A stretch of 64,000 bases of DNA from contig CP121314.1 of assembly GCA_043557195.1 (NCBI GenBank), positions 2,232,001 to 2,296,000 of the forward strand, written 5' to 3'. Position 1 is the first letter of the stretch. Each line of letters begins with the position of its first letter. The position numbers and the translations under genes are program-made. Below, in pieces: positions 54,130 through 62,350 of the stretch. The notes under the pieces were generated by a model. It did no database searches. It was not told the origin of the DNA and was given only the letters and a program-made list of their open reading frames with translations. Source of the stretch: Jejuia sp043557195 (GTDB lineage Bacteria; Bacteroidota; Bacteroidia; Flavobacteriales; Flavobacteriaceae).

Positions 54130-55017
54130 TTACGATTTAAATTTTACTGCGTTAAGAATAAATTCAGGAAACTCAGTGATTGCTGTAATTGTCATGTCTT
54201 TATAATAACACTCGGCAGCTTCCGACTGAATTTGAATTTGCCCTTCCGTTAATGGTTTTTTAGTTTCTGGATTTATTGCATTTTCAACTACCATAACAAT
54301 TTTACCATTTACAACATGAACCGCATCATTGCCAACAACATATAACTCTAAATGATTCCAATTACCATGCGGCGCTTGCGGTTCTAGGTAGGCATGTATA
54401 TAGCCTTTGCCTTTAAAATACGTATCAAAGTTTGGATTGTATTGTTTAGTTTCGGCTTTATGGTCACCTCTAATATCAACTATAGGTCCGCCAGCTTTTG
54501 GTGTTACGGCATTAGCTGGCAAGGATATAAAATCACCCAAATCGGTTTCTTGTACCTGAAACTCTAAACAGGTTTTCCAAGTATTCCAAAACCTTCCATA
54601 ATCACCATAGCTGTGGTAAAGAATACCAGAATCTTTTCTTCTATCCAGGCGGGGTTCCCATTTTTTATTACCCCATTTAAACATGGTGCTAAAATGGTAG
54701 TTACTATAATTATCTTTTGTGGTAATGCAACCGTAAATTTCACCACTAATATTAAGGATGGTTTCACCACTAATATTGGTTGTAGTAAAAACATGTTTTA
54801 CATCTTTATCAGCACCTAGAGGAGTACCTTTTGTAACATCATCAGATTGAAATGTTCCTTTAGGTAAGCCATTTACCGTGGTGTGTGGTACCCCAATAAA
54901 TTTTGTAAACTTGGTAAGGTTAGCATCTAGTAAGTTAATAGTTTTAATGTTGTCTTGTGAATATGTTTTCGCAACACATATTAAAGTAATTGCGAATAGA
55001 AAAAGCTTTAATTTCAT
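54130..55017 (-). CDS. DUF1080 (3-keto-disaccharide hydrolase-type) protein
   Basis: 295 residues with signal peptide (MKLKLFLFAITLICVAKTYS). The concanavalin-like DUF1080 domain is recognisable in FSTMFKWGNKKWEPRLDRRKDSGILYHSYGD, AYLEPQAPHGNWNHLELYVVGNDAVHVVNGKIVMVVENA and the C-terminal EGQIQIQSEAAECYYKDMTI. DUF1080 proteins have been linked to 3-keto-glucoside hydrolysis; sugar specificity cannot be read here. Single gene, unrelated to the metal genes around it. Confidence 0.88.
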   Translation of the reverse strand: MKLKLFLFAITLICVAKTYSQDNIKTINLLDANLTKFTKFIGVPHTTVNGLPKGTFQSDDVTKGTPLGADKDVKHVFTTTNISGETILNISGEIYGCITTKDNYSNYHFSTMFKWGNKKWEPRLDRRKDSGILYHSYGDYGRFWNTWKTCLEFQVQETDLGDFISLPANAVTPKAGGPIVDIRGDHKAETKQYNPNFDTYFKGKGYIHAYLEPQAPHGNWNHLELYVVGNDAVHVVNGKIVMVVENAINPETKKPLTEGQIQIQSEAAECYYKDMTITAITEFPEFILNAVKFKS

Positions 55018-55132
55018 TTTTGAAATGTATTAGTAGTGTTTTCAATTTTGAAACAAATTAGCTATAAATTTTGAAACAAAAAGAAATGAAAAGAAACGTT
55101 TAGCGTTAGTTACTTAAAATTTAAGTGAATAC

Positions 55133-55267
55133 TTAATGACATCCACAACCATCATTACCACAAGCTTTTTTCGGTTTGGATTTTTTCCAGAAGAACTTTT
55201 TAATCAAAAATGATAAAGCCAAAGCAACTGATGTAAATACTAATATGTTTTGAAAAATATCATTCAT
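55133..55267 (-). CDS. FeoB-associated Cys-rich small membrane protein
   Basis: 44 residues from ATG at 55267. One hydrophobic helix (FQNILVFTSVALALSFLI) then KKFFWKKSKPKKACGNDGCGCH, a Lys-rich stretch and C-terminal Cys/His cluster. This is the pattern of the short 'FeoB-associated Cys-rich membrane proteins' found next to feoB in many bacteria; its role in Fe(II) uptake is unknown. 27 bases after feoB and in the same direction. Confidence 0.85.
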   Translation of the reverse strand: MNDIFQNILVFTSVALALSFLIKKFFWKKSKPKKACGNDGCGCH

Positions 55268-55294
55268 AATTATATAGTCGCGTTTTGTTTCATT

Positions 55295-57394
55295 TTATTT
55301 CAAAAATTGAAACGCTATTAAAGCAACAATATAGGCAAAGGCCGTCATTATCACAAGTTGTAATGTTGGCCATTTCCAACTATTCGTTTCCTTTTTAACG
55401 ATGGCAAGTGTACTCATACACTGCATAGCGAAAGCGTAAAATAGCAATAACGAAATTCCCGACGCAAAATTAAATAGTGGACCACCAAGAATTGGATTTA
55501 CTTCCGCAGCCATTCTATTTTTAATGGTAGCTTCGTCATCATTTCCTACACTATAAATAGTTGCTAAAGTACCCACAAAAACTTCACGAGCCGCAAAAGA
55601 ACTTACAATGGCAATACCAATTTTCCAATCGTATCCTAATGGTCTAATAGCTGGTTCAATAGCGTGTCCTGCAATACCAATAAAAGAGTGTTCTAATTTA
55701 TGAGATGCTATTTTTTGTTGAAGATCCTCTTCATTTAAATTTTGAGAAGCATATTCGGTTTTTACAATAGTTTCCGCATTGTTAAACTGTTCTCCTGGAC
55801 CATAAGAGGCTAAAAACCACAATATAATAGAAATGGCAAGAATTATTTTTCCAGCACCAAACACAAACGCTTTTGTTTTTTCAATTACTGTAATAGCTAC
55901 ATTCTTAAAAAGCGGTAATTTGTAATTAGGCATTTCAATAACAAAAAACGTTTTGCTTTTAATTTTCAAAATTTTATTCAGAATGTATGCCGAAAGAATA
56001 GCCGTTCCAAACCCAATTAAATACAACAGCATCAAGGTTAACGCTTGATAGCTTAAACCAAAAAAGCGTCCTTCGGGAATAACCAGAGCAATGATAATAA
56101 GGTATACAGGCAATCGCGCGGAACAAGTGGTAAAAGGAGTCACCAAAATGGTGATTAAGCGTTCCTTCCAACTTTCAATATTACGTGTTGCCATAATAGC
56201 AGGAATTGCACATGCAGTTCCAGAAATTAAGGGGACAACACTTTTTCCGCTAAGTCCAAAACGACGCATAATGCGGTCCATTAAAAACACTACGCGACTC
56301 ATATAACCGCTTTCTTCAAGCACTGAAATAAACAGGAATAAAAATGCGATTTGCGGAATAAAAATAACGATACCGCCTAACCCAGGGATAATCCCTTCGG
56401 CTATTAAATCTGTAAATGCGCCATGTGGTAACGTGTTTTTCACCCATTCACTCAAACTAGCAAATGCGCCATCAATTAAATCCATTGGGACTTCCGCCCA
56501 ATCGTAAATCGCTTGAAAAATCGTTAAAAGAATAACACCAAAAATCACATAACCCCAAACTTTATGAGTTAAAATTCTATCTAGTTTTATTCGTAAATCT
56601 TTGGCCTGACTTAAATCAACGGTTTGCCCTTTTTCTAAAGCCTTGTTGATAAACTGATACCGTTTTATAGTTTCCTTCTGCTGTAAGCGTTTTAAATCGC
56701 CTTTACTTTTAGTTTTAAAATCGGCAACTGCATCAAAATCCTTTCTATCGGTTTTACCAAAATTTACATCTTGAGTAATTACTAACCAAAGTTTATATAA
56801 CAATTGATTTGGGAACGCTTTTTTCAGGTTTCCAAAATAGTCAGGGTCAATGCTGGTAGTGTCTAAGCAAGGTTTAACTGAAACTTCTTTATGATGCGCA
56901 ATGAGATGCTTTAATTTGTCAATACCCTCATTTTTGCGCGTACTTACTAAAGCTATTTTAGTATTAAGCTTTTCTTCTAAATAGTCAATATCCAAAGAAA
57001 TGCCCTTATAGCCCATACGGTCTGCCATATTTATAACCAGCACCGTAGGAATCTCTAAATCCTTAATCTGAGTAAAAAGTAATAGGTTACGTTTCAGGTT
57101 TTCAACATCAGTAACCACTACAGCAATATCAGGAAAGTCCTTATCATTTTTATTCAGTAAAAGCTCAATAACCACATTTTCATCAAGCGACGATGCATTT
57201 AGGCTATAGGTTCCCGGTAAGTCAATAATATGTGCCTTAACACCACGTGGAAGCTTACAAACCCCTTGTTTCTTTTCAACGGTAATACCAGGGTAGTTTC
57301 CCACCTTTTGGTTTAAGCCAGTAAGTGCATTAAATACTGAGGTTTTACCAGTATTAGGGTTCCCAATTAAAGCAACGTTTATCTGTTTACTCAT
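55295..57394 (-). CDS. feoB: Ferrous iron transporter FeoB
   Basis: 699 residues. G-protein domain: GNPNTGKTSVFNALTG (G1), VTDVENLKRNLLLF/DLPGTYSLN (G3), NMADRMG (G4); then two polytopic core halves with the paired Gate motifs (SCARLPVYLIIIALV; FAAREVFVGTLATIY). Fe(II) import across the inner membrane powered or gated by GTP. Overlaps feoA by eight bases. Confidence 0.97.
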   Translation of the reverse strand: MSKQINVALIGNPNTGKTSVFNALTGLNQKVGNYPGITVEKKQGVCKLPRGVKAHIIDLPGTYSLNASSLDENVVIELLLNKNDKDFPDIAVVVTDVENLKRNLLLFTQIKDLEIPTVLVINMADRMGYKGISLDIDYLEEKLNTKIALVSTRKNEGIDKLKHLIAHHKEVSVKPCLDTTSIDPDYFGNLKKAFPNQLLYKLWLVITQDVNFGKTDRKDFDAVADFKTKSKGDLKRLQQKETIKRYQFINKALEKGQTVDLSQAKDLRIKLDRILTHKVWGYVIFGVILLTIFQAIYDWAEVPMDLIDGAFASLSEWVKNTLPHGAFTDLIAEGIIPGLGGIVIFIPQIAFLFLFISVLEESGYMSRVVFLMDRIMRRFGLSGKSVVPLISGTACAIPAIMATRNIESWKERLITILVTPFTTCSARLPVYLIIIALVIPEGRFFGLSYQALTLMLLYLIGFGTAILSAYILNKILKIKSKTFFVIEMPNYKLPLFKNVAITVIEKTKAFVFGAGKIILAISIILWFLASYGPGEQFNNAETIVKTEYASQNLNEEDLQQKIASHKLEHSFIGIAGHAIEPAIRPLGYDWKIGIAIVSSFAAREVFVGTLATIYSVGNDDEATIKNRMAAEVNPILGGPLFNFASGISLLLFYAFAMQCMSTLAIVKKETNSWKWPTLQLVIMTAFAYIVALIAFQFLK

Positions 57395-57623
57395 GCGTTA
57401 CTTTTTCAATTAAAATATGCGCAGCAGTTTCCTTTCTAATTGCTAAGTGCGTACCATTCACATTCAAATACATAGGGTCTTGAAACGGCGCAACTTGCAC
57501 TAACTCCACAGAATTCCCGGGCAAACATCCCATTTCTAGAAGTTTTAAAGGTATATGAATCGACGAAACATCAGCAATTACAGCGTGTTCCCCTCGTTTT
57601 AAATGTGCTAAAGTTTGCTTCAA
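57387..57623 (-). CDS. feoA: FeoA
   Basis: 78 residues, SH3-like FeoA fold: GEHAVIADVSSIHIPLKLLEMGCLPGNSVELVQVAPFQDPMYLNVNGTHLAIRKETAAHILIEKV. It binds and modulates FeoB. First gene of the feo operon; promoter and imperfect inverted repeat lie just upstream. Confidence 0.95.
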   Translation of the reverse strand: MKQTLAHLKRGEHAVIADVSSIHIPLKLLEMGCLPGNSVELVQVAPFQDPMYLNVNGTHLAIRKETAAHILIEKVTHE

Positions 57624-57628
57624 GCTTA

Positions 57629-57657
57629 TTTAGATTGATTTTAAAGAAGCAAAAATA
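57629..57657. promoter_or_regulatory. Promoter and imperfect inverted repeat before feoA
   Basis: Minus-strand TATTTTTG at 57657-57650 is a good TAnnTTTG element. Between it and feoA, TTTAGATT-G-ATTTTAAA (57629-57645) has 6 of 8 arm bases paired and shares TTTAGA with the DtxR-type operator at 46710. An iron- or manganese-responsive site is possible but weak. Confidence 0.35.
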
Positions 57658-57710
57658 ATACAATTGTTTAGAAGTATAAAAGTTATAGCGGTTAAAGTTT
57701 TATTTTATTT

Positions 57711-57804
57711 GGGCGTTCCCCTCCTAAGGTCGGGTCGGGCTTTCCGCTAATAGTTTTGGCTCGATGCGCGCCTCGCCAAAAGCTGCCGCTGCAATCCCTA
57801 ACGC
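57711..57804 (+). repeat. Dispersed GC-rich structured repeat, copy 4
   Basis: GGGCGTTCCCCTCC, GGTCGGGTCGGGCTTTCC, then a distinct core (GGCTCGATGCGCGCCTCGCC within TTTTGG/CCAAAA arms), ending GCTGCAATCCCTAACGC. Ends match copies 1 and 3, the core differs, suggesting modular variants of one family. Confidence 0.75.
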
Positions 57805-57824
57805 AAAGCGCAATCAGGATTTTT

Positions 57825-58496
57825 CTATTTATATTCCTCTTTTAAAATGGCAATATCCTCAAGTAAACGATCAATGTCTTCAGATTTAGTACCATCATAA
57901 AATCCTCGTATTTGTCGCTTTTTGTCAATCAGCATAAAATTTTCAGTATGTATCATATCAAAAGGGCCACCATCACCATTTTCCTTTACCGCCAAATAAC
58001 TTTTGCGAGCCAGTTTATAAATCACCTTTTTATCACCCGTAACCAAATTCCATTTTTTATCATTTACGCCCTTTTTCTTCGCATAGCGTTTTAGTTGCGC
58101 CACAGTATCAATTTCAGGAGTTACCGTATGCGATAAGAGCATTACTTCAGTATCGTCCATAATTTTATTTTGAATTTGCCCCATGTGGTCGGTCATAATT
58201 GGGCAAATGGTCTGGCAGGTTGTGAAAAAGAAATCAGCTACGTAAATTTTATCTTTATAAGTATCTTGGGTAACCGTATCACCATTTTGATTAACCAAAC
58301 TAAAATCGGCAATAGTATGGTATTTCTTTTTATATTGAATAGTACTGTCTACTAAAACAGGATCAACCCTAGAAGGGGTGTAAATATCTAAGGGTTGGTA
58401 TACATTTAAGGTGTTGTAAATTAGGAAAACAATGATAATTGAAATAACACCAAAAACTATAGCAAACAATTTATAATCCTTAAAAAACGATAGCAT
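57825..58496 (-). CDS. SCO1/SenC-type copper chaperone
   Basis: 223 residues: one N-terminal membrane helix (about 10-29), then a thioredoxin-like domain with CxxxC copper ligands C94 and C98 (FFTTCQTICPIMTDH) and the conserved His in FDMIHTENFMLID. It delivers copper to cytochrome oxidase CuA or acts as a periplasmic redox protein. Not adjacent to oxidase genes here, but fits the copper/iron theme of the region. Confidence 0.92.
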   Translation of the reverse strand: MLSFFKDYKLFAIVFGVISIIIVFLIYNTLNVYQPLDIYTPSRVDPVLVDSTIQYKKKYHTIADFSLVNQNGDTVTQDTYKDKIYVADFFFTTCQTICPIMTDHMGQIQNKIMDDTEVMLLSHTVTPEIDTVAQLKRYAKKKGVNDKKWNLVTGDKKVIYKLARKSYLAVKENGDGGPFDMIHTENFMLIDKKRQIRGFYDGTKSEDIDRLLEDIAILKEEYK

Positions 58497-58667
58497 TTTA
58501 CAGGTTTAGCGTTTAAAATTCATGCAAAAATACGGCGATTTTAAATCGTAGAAAAGCTAGTGTTCACTTAAATTACTGTTAAAACATAGCGCAATCGTTT
58601 AATCGCTTTTTAAACTAGGTTGAAAACCTTACTTTTGTGCGGTTATTTTAAATCTGAAAAGGATTAT

Positions 58668-60008
58668 ATGGAGTTTGTTATAAAAATATCTCAGTTTTTA
58701 TTGAGTCTATCATTGCTAATTGTTCTTCACGAACTAGGGCATTTTATTCCAGCTAAAGCTTTTAAAACAAGAGTAGAAAAATTCTATTTATTTTTTGATG
58801 TAAAGTTTTCACTTTTCAAAAAGAAAATAGGAGATACAGTTTACGGCATAGGTTGGTTGCCTTTAGGTGGATATGTAAAAATATCTGGGATGATAGATGA
58901 AAGTATGGATACCGAAGCTATGAAAGAAGAGCCTAAGCCATGGGAATTTCGGTCTAAACCTGCATGGCAACGATTGATTATCATGTTAGGTGGCGTTACG
59001 GTAAATTTTGTATTAGCATTATTGATTTACATATTTGCTTCGTTCTTTTATGGAGATACAGATATTGCTGCTAAAAGCATACAAGATGGTTACCAAGTTA
59101 CCAATCCTTTATTAACGAATTTAGGCTTTAAAACAGGAGATGATATTGTTATAGTGGGTGATTATGAGGTAGAATACGTATCAGATATAAAACAAAATTT
59201 TATTGGAGCTGAGTCAGTAACAATAAATAGAGATGGAACACAAAAAACGATTGAGCTTCCAGAAGATATCTTAGGTCAACTTTCTACTAGTAAAGATCGA
59301 AGCCTTTTTGAAATTAGAATACCTTTTATTTTTGGAAAAGCAACAGATACTTCTCTAAATAAAGGTACTAACCTAAAAGAAGGTGATGTAATTTTAGGTA
59401 TTAATGGTAATAAACTAAAGTATTTTGACGAGTACCGACCTGTTTTAGATACTTTGAAAGGACAAACGGTTACCGTGGATGTTTTAAGAGAAGGAGAAAA
59501 TTTTCAAACAGATTTGAAAGTTGATAAGTATGGAAATTTTGGTTTTACATTAACAGGAACTTATAATGAAATGGAAGAACTAGGGTATTTAGCCATTTCA
59601 AAAAAGGAATACAGTTTTGGAGAGAGTTTTGGTGTTGGGTTTGATAAATTCACGAACCAAATAGGTTCTTACTTCAATCAATTAAAGTTGATATTTAGCC
59701 CTAGTACAGGAGCCTATAAAGGTGTTGGAGGATTTAAGGCAATATTTGATATTTTCCCCGATACATGGAGCTGGCAAGCCTTTTGGGGAATTACAGCATT
59801 TTTATCGATAATGTTGGCAATTTTAAACCTACTACCCATACCGGCTTTAGATGGTGGGCATGTGATGTTCTTATTATATGAAATGATATCAGGAAGAAAA
59901 CCTGGAGACAAGTTTATGGAGTATGCGCAAATGGTAGGTTTCTTTATTTTAATTGCACTGGTTTTATTTGCCAATGGCAACGATATTTACAAGGCAATTT
60001 TTGACTAA
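58668..60008 (+). CDS. rseP: Site-2 intramembrane metalloprotease RseP (M50)
   Basis: 446 residues from ATG at 58668 (an upstream TTG at 58620 only adds a weak extension). HELGH at residues 21-25 is the zinc site, and the second motif PALDGGHV lies near 391. Residues about 120-325 hold a periplasmic PDZ-like region (KTGDDIVIVGDYEVEYVSD; KEGDVILGINGNKLKYFDE, two copies). It cleaves membrane-anchored anti-sigma or other substrates in regulated proteolysis. Confidence 0.95.
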   Translation: MEFVIKISQFLLSLSLLIVLHELGHFIPAKAFKTRVEKFYLFFDVKFSLFKKKIGDTVYGIGWLPLGGYVKISGMIDESMDTEAMKEEPKPWEFRSKPAWQRLIIMLGGVTVNFVLALLIYIFASFFYGDTDIAAKSIQDGYQVTNPLLTNLGFKTGDDIVIVGDYEVEYVSDIKQNFIGAESVTINRDGTQKTIELPEDILGQLSTSKDRSLFEIRIPFIFGKATDTSLNKGTNLKEGDVILGINGNKLKYFDEYRPVLDTLKGQTVTVDVLREGENFQTDLKVDKYGNFGFTLTGTYNEMEELGYLAISKKEYSFGESFGVGFDKFTNQIGSYFNQLKLIFSPSTGAYKGVGGFKAIFDIFPDTWSWQAFWGITAFLSIMLAILNLLPIPALDGGHVMFLLYEMISGRKPGDKFMEYAQMVGFFILIALVLFANGNDIYKAIFD

Positions 60009-60025
60009 CTTTTTTAGTTATTATA

Positions 60026-60056
60026 TTTGTTGTAAATAAAAATTAATATATATTTG
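60026..60056 (+). promoter_or_regulatory. Promoter of tRNA-Asn
   Basis: TTTG at 60026-60029, 19-base spacer, TATATTTG at 60049-60056: the exact Bacteroidota consensus, about 26 bases before the tRNA. Confidence 0.75.
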
Positions 60057-60081
60057 CGCTCGCAAAAGCGAAATATAACCT

Positions 60082-60155
60082 TCCTCAGTAGCTCAGTTGG
60101 TTAGAGCATCTGACTGTTAATCAGAGGGTCGCTGGTTCGAGCCCAGCCTGAGGAG
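60082..60155 (+). tRNA. tRNA-Asn (anticodon GTT)
   Basis: 74 nt. Acceptor TCCTCAG pairs with CTGAGGA, D-arm GCTC...GAGC, anticodon stem TCTGA/TCAGA around loop CTGTTAA (anticodon GTT), T-arm GCTGG TTCGAGC CCAGC, discriminator G. CCA is not encoded. Followed after 5 nt by its terminator and then a GIY-YIG ORF that ends in a partial second copy of this tRNA. Confidence 0.97.
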
Positions 60156-60160
60156 CTTGC

Positions 60161-60190
60161 AAAGTCTAACAGAAATGTTAGGCTTTTTTT
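60161..60190 (+). terminator. Terminator of tRNA-Asn
   Basis: AAGTCTAACA / TGTTAGGCTT stem with GAAA loop and eight T. A nearly identical copy is at 60541-60569 (380 bases downstream). Confidence 0.85.
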
Positions 60191-60194
60191 AGTT

Positions 60195-60500
60195 ATGTAC
60201 TACCTCTACATCATTTATTCAGAGACTTTTAATAAGTTTTATGTTGGTTCATCACACAATCCATGGAGTCGTTTGGAAAAACATAATACAACCATATTTA
60301 ACACCTATACTTCAAAATACAGACCATGGGTTTTAAAAGCAGTATTTAAAGTTGGTATTACAAGAAGTGAAGCTGAAGAGATTGAGAAATTCATTAAAAA
60401 GCAAAAGAGCAAAACTTTGTTACTAAAAATGATTGATTCTAATTTTGTTTTAACTGGTAAACTCGCTCAGTTGGTTAGAGTCCCGCACCTGCGGGATTAA
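60195..60500 (+). CDS. GIY-YIG endonuclease-like protein embedded in a tRNA duplication
   Basis: 101 residues. N-terminal MYYLYIIYSETFNKFYVGSSHNPWSRLEKHN carries the GIY-YIG variant (YLYIIYS...YVGSS) with Arg in the following helix and a catalytic-type Glu (EAEEIEKFIKK). The last 13 residues (KLAQLVRVPHLRD) and the stop codon are read from the D-arm and anticodon-loop region of a duplicated tRNA-Asn. Single-domain GIY-YIG nucleases of this size are frequently mobile or of unknown role. The ATG follows directly after the tRNA terminator. Confidence 0.85.
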   Translation: MYYLYIIYSETFNKFYVGSSHNPWSRLEKHNTTIFNTYTSKYRPWVLKAVFKVGITRSEAEEIEKFIKKQKSKTLLLKMIDSNFVLTGKLAQLVRVPHLRD

Positions 60501-60535
60501 TCAGAGGGTCGCTGGTTCGAGCCCAGCCTGAGGAG
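60463..60535 (+). pseudogene. Degenerate tRNA-Asn copy overlapping the nuclease 3' end
   Basis: Shares GCTCAGTTGGTTAGAG (D-arm) with the intact tRNA, lacks the 5' acceptor strand, and has the 10 bases CATCTGACTG replaced by the palindrome TCCCGCACCTGCGGGA; from TTAATCAGAGG onward 42 bases are identical, to and past the discriminator. It cannot form a normal acceptor or anticodon stem, so it is not a functional tRNA. Confidence 0.85.
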
Positions 60536-60540
60536 CTTAC

Positions 60541-60569
60541 AAAGTCTAACAGAAATGTTAGACTTTTTT
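60541..60569 (+). terminator. Duplicated tRNA terminator
   Basis: AAGTCTAACA / TGTTAGACTT, loop GAAA, six T; differs from the copy at 60161 by a G-to-A change that makes the stem perfect. It would end the nuclease transcript. Confidence 0.85.
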
Positions 60570-60591
60570 GTTTTTGAAAAACTCTATATAC

Positions 60592-61686
60592 CTAGAGGTT
60601 TAACCATTTTTTAAATTCAGCAGCTTTATTTTTACTAATAATAATATCCACTTCAGAATTTGGGTTGATTAATATTTTGAGTTGATTATTGCCATATTTA
60701 ACGATCTTATCGATAGCAGAAATAGCAATAATAAACTGCCTGTTAGCTCTAAAGAAATAGGTTTCATCAAGATTGGTAATTAGTTCATCAAGACTAGAGT
60801 TAGATACTGAGCGTTTTCCATCAAAACAAACCACATACGTAATACCCGTATCAGTATATATATAAGAAATATCTGTTGTTGAAACCGATAAAAGCTCATT
60901 TCTCATATATGTAAGAATTCTTTTTTTAGTGTTATTGTCGGTATCATCTTCTGTTTCGGTAAGTTGAGATACTTCTTGTTGATAATTATCTAAAGCACTA
61001 TTTAGTTTAGAAAGATTAATGATCTCATCTGATAGTTTTTCATTCTTAAGTTCTAGCCTTTTTTCATATGTACTACCAATTACCCTTACCACAGCTACAG
61101 CTGTTAGTGTAAATAAAAGCCCCATTACGAGCAATATAATTTGGAAGTTGCTACGTAAATCTTTTATTTGTTGAGATACTTTTTCAGTATTGGTATGTGC
61201 ACCAATTATCCAATCGGAGTTTGCAACGGGGTGTAGATATATAACTTCAGAATTATTCTTTTTAATATCTAAATTCACATCGCTATCTTGAAGTAACTTA
61301 TATAAATCTTCTGATGTAACTTCATCTGAAACCGAAGAGATAAATGATTTTTTAGAGCTTATAGGTTGTCCTAATAGTTTTACATCAGGATGGCACACAA
61401 TTTTTCCTGACCAATCAAAAACACTTATAAAACCAGCATCTAAATTTGAGTTTTCAATACTTGCTTGGATGTTTTTTATAGTTTCTTCTTTTGAAATACC
61501 ACTCTTAAGTTGATGCCCAATTAATATGGCAACTTGTTTTGCTTCACGTTTACTAGATTCTAATTGTGTGTCTAATATATTCTCTGCGGCTTCATTTACA
61601 AAATACCGTATCGCAATACCAGAGATAACTAAAAACACTAAGGATAGTGATAAGAACGTAAGTAAATAAAGTCGGTCTTTGCGCAT
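60592..61686 (-). CDS. Membrane-bound Cache-LytTR one-component regulator
   Basis: 364 residues. TM1 at about 8-28, an extracytoplasmic Cache-like sensor (about 35-175, SVFDWSGKIVCHPDVKLLGQPIS, VANSDWIIGAHTN), TM2 at about 180-202, a coiled coil (205-245), and a C-terminal LytTR DNA-binding domain (about 262-362, DISYIYTDTGITYVVCFDGKRSVSNSSLDELI ... FRANRQFIIAISAIDKIVKY). It can sense a periplasmic ligand and bind DNA directly without a partner. Divergent from the heme c / YceI operon, its likely target. Confidence 0.9.
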   Translation of the reverse strand: MRKDRLYLLTFLSLSLVFLVISGIAIRYFVNEAAENILDTQLESSKREAKQVAILIGHQLKSGISKEETIKNIQASIENSNLDAGFISVFDWSGKIVCHPDVKLLGQPISSKKSFISSVSDEVTSEDLYKLLQDSDVNLDIKKNNSEVIYLHPVANSDWIIGAHTNTEKVSQQIKDLRSNFQIILLVMGLLFTLTAVAVVRVIGSTYEKRLELKNEKLSDEIINLSKLNSALDNYQQEVSQLTETEDDTDNNTKKRILTYMRNELLSVSTTDISYIYTDTGITYVVCFDGKRSVSNSSLDELITNLDETYFFRANRQFIIAISAIDKIVKYGNNQLKILINPNSEVDIIISKNKAAEFKKWLNL

Positions 61687-61853
61687 AGCTTAAGTAATAC
61701 TTTGCGAATATATAAAATTTGAACAAGTGCTTTTTCACAGCCTACTTTTCCTTTTTAGTATAGAATAGCGTGTATTTCAATTCCTTTTTTTCCTTCTTAA
61801 GTTGAATTTTTCCTCTTCACACAGGTTCTTTTTTATCAATAGGACTATCAGTG

Positions 61854-61861
61854 TAGTATTG
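61854..61861 (+). promoter_or_regulatory. Weak -7 promoter candidate for the heme c operon
   Basis: TAGTATTG has one mismatch to TAnnTTTG and would leave a leader of about 60 bases. In the upstream 160 bases two similar stretches, TTAGTATAGAATAG (near 61757) and TCAGTGTAGTATTG (near 61848), could be the LytTR site pair. Weak. Confidence 0.3.
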
Positions 61862-61923
61862 CAATATGAATGTCCGAAACCTAATCATTCAAAAATTAAA
61901 TTAATTATAAAAACCCAATAGAA

Positions 61924-62298
61924 ATGAAAGCAATCAAATTTATCATGTTATTATGTATTACACTATTTGTTTTTAATTGTTCAAATGATAGTGAAGACGA
62001 TTTAGTAAATGTAGATCCTCCTATGGAAGAGCCAGGTGATACTCCTGTAAATTATGTTGACGATATAGCGCCTATAATGAGTACCTCTTGTGTAGGCTGT
62101 CATGCAGACCCTCCAAGAAATGGTGCGCCTTTTAGTCTTGTAAATTTTTCTCAAGTAAATCAAAGGGCAACGGGAGTATTTAATAGAATGAATTTACAAA
62201 ATGGATCTGCTGGCGCAATGCCACCATCTGGCAGGTTGCCACAAGCTACAATAGATAAGATTCAACAATGGATTGATGATGGTAAAAAAGAAAATTAA
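61924..62298 (+). CDS. Heme c-type lipoprotein (CxxCH)
   Basis: 124 residues. Lipoprotein signal with Cys19 (FVFNCS), acidic linker, then a single heme attachment motif C56-V-G-C59-H60 (STSCVGCHADPP), and a Met in GAMPPSGRLP as possible sixth ligand, followed by ATIDKIQQWIDDGKK. It resembles the single-heme mono-domain cytochromes of exported Bacteroidota clusters. Likely periplasmic or outer-membrane electron carrier; starts the operon with YceI, OB-fold and DUF5777 genes. Confidence 0.9.
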   Translation: MKAIKFIMLLCITLFVFNCSNDSEDDLVNVDPPMEEPGDTPVNYVDDIAPIMSTSCVGCHADPPRNGAPFSLVNFSQVNQRATGVFNRMNLQNGSAGAMPPSGRLPQATIDKIQQWIDDGKKEN

Positions 62299-62350
62299 GG
62301 ATCTTTTTATCAAAAAACCTTCCCTTTATTATTAAAAACAAATCAAGTAC

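Noticed and set aside
58620..58667. Longer rseP start at TTG 58620
   Set aside because: The added residues (LKTLLLCGYFKSEKDY) do not belong to the M50 family start; ATG at 58668 places HELGH at the usual position.
60463..60535. Second tRNA-Asn gene
   Set aside because: No 5' acceptor strand and the anticodon arm is replaced by a palindrome, so it cannot be a working tRNA; annotated as pseudogene.
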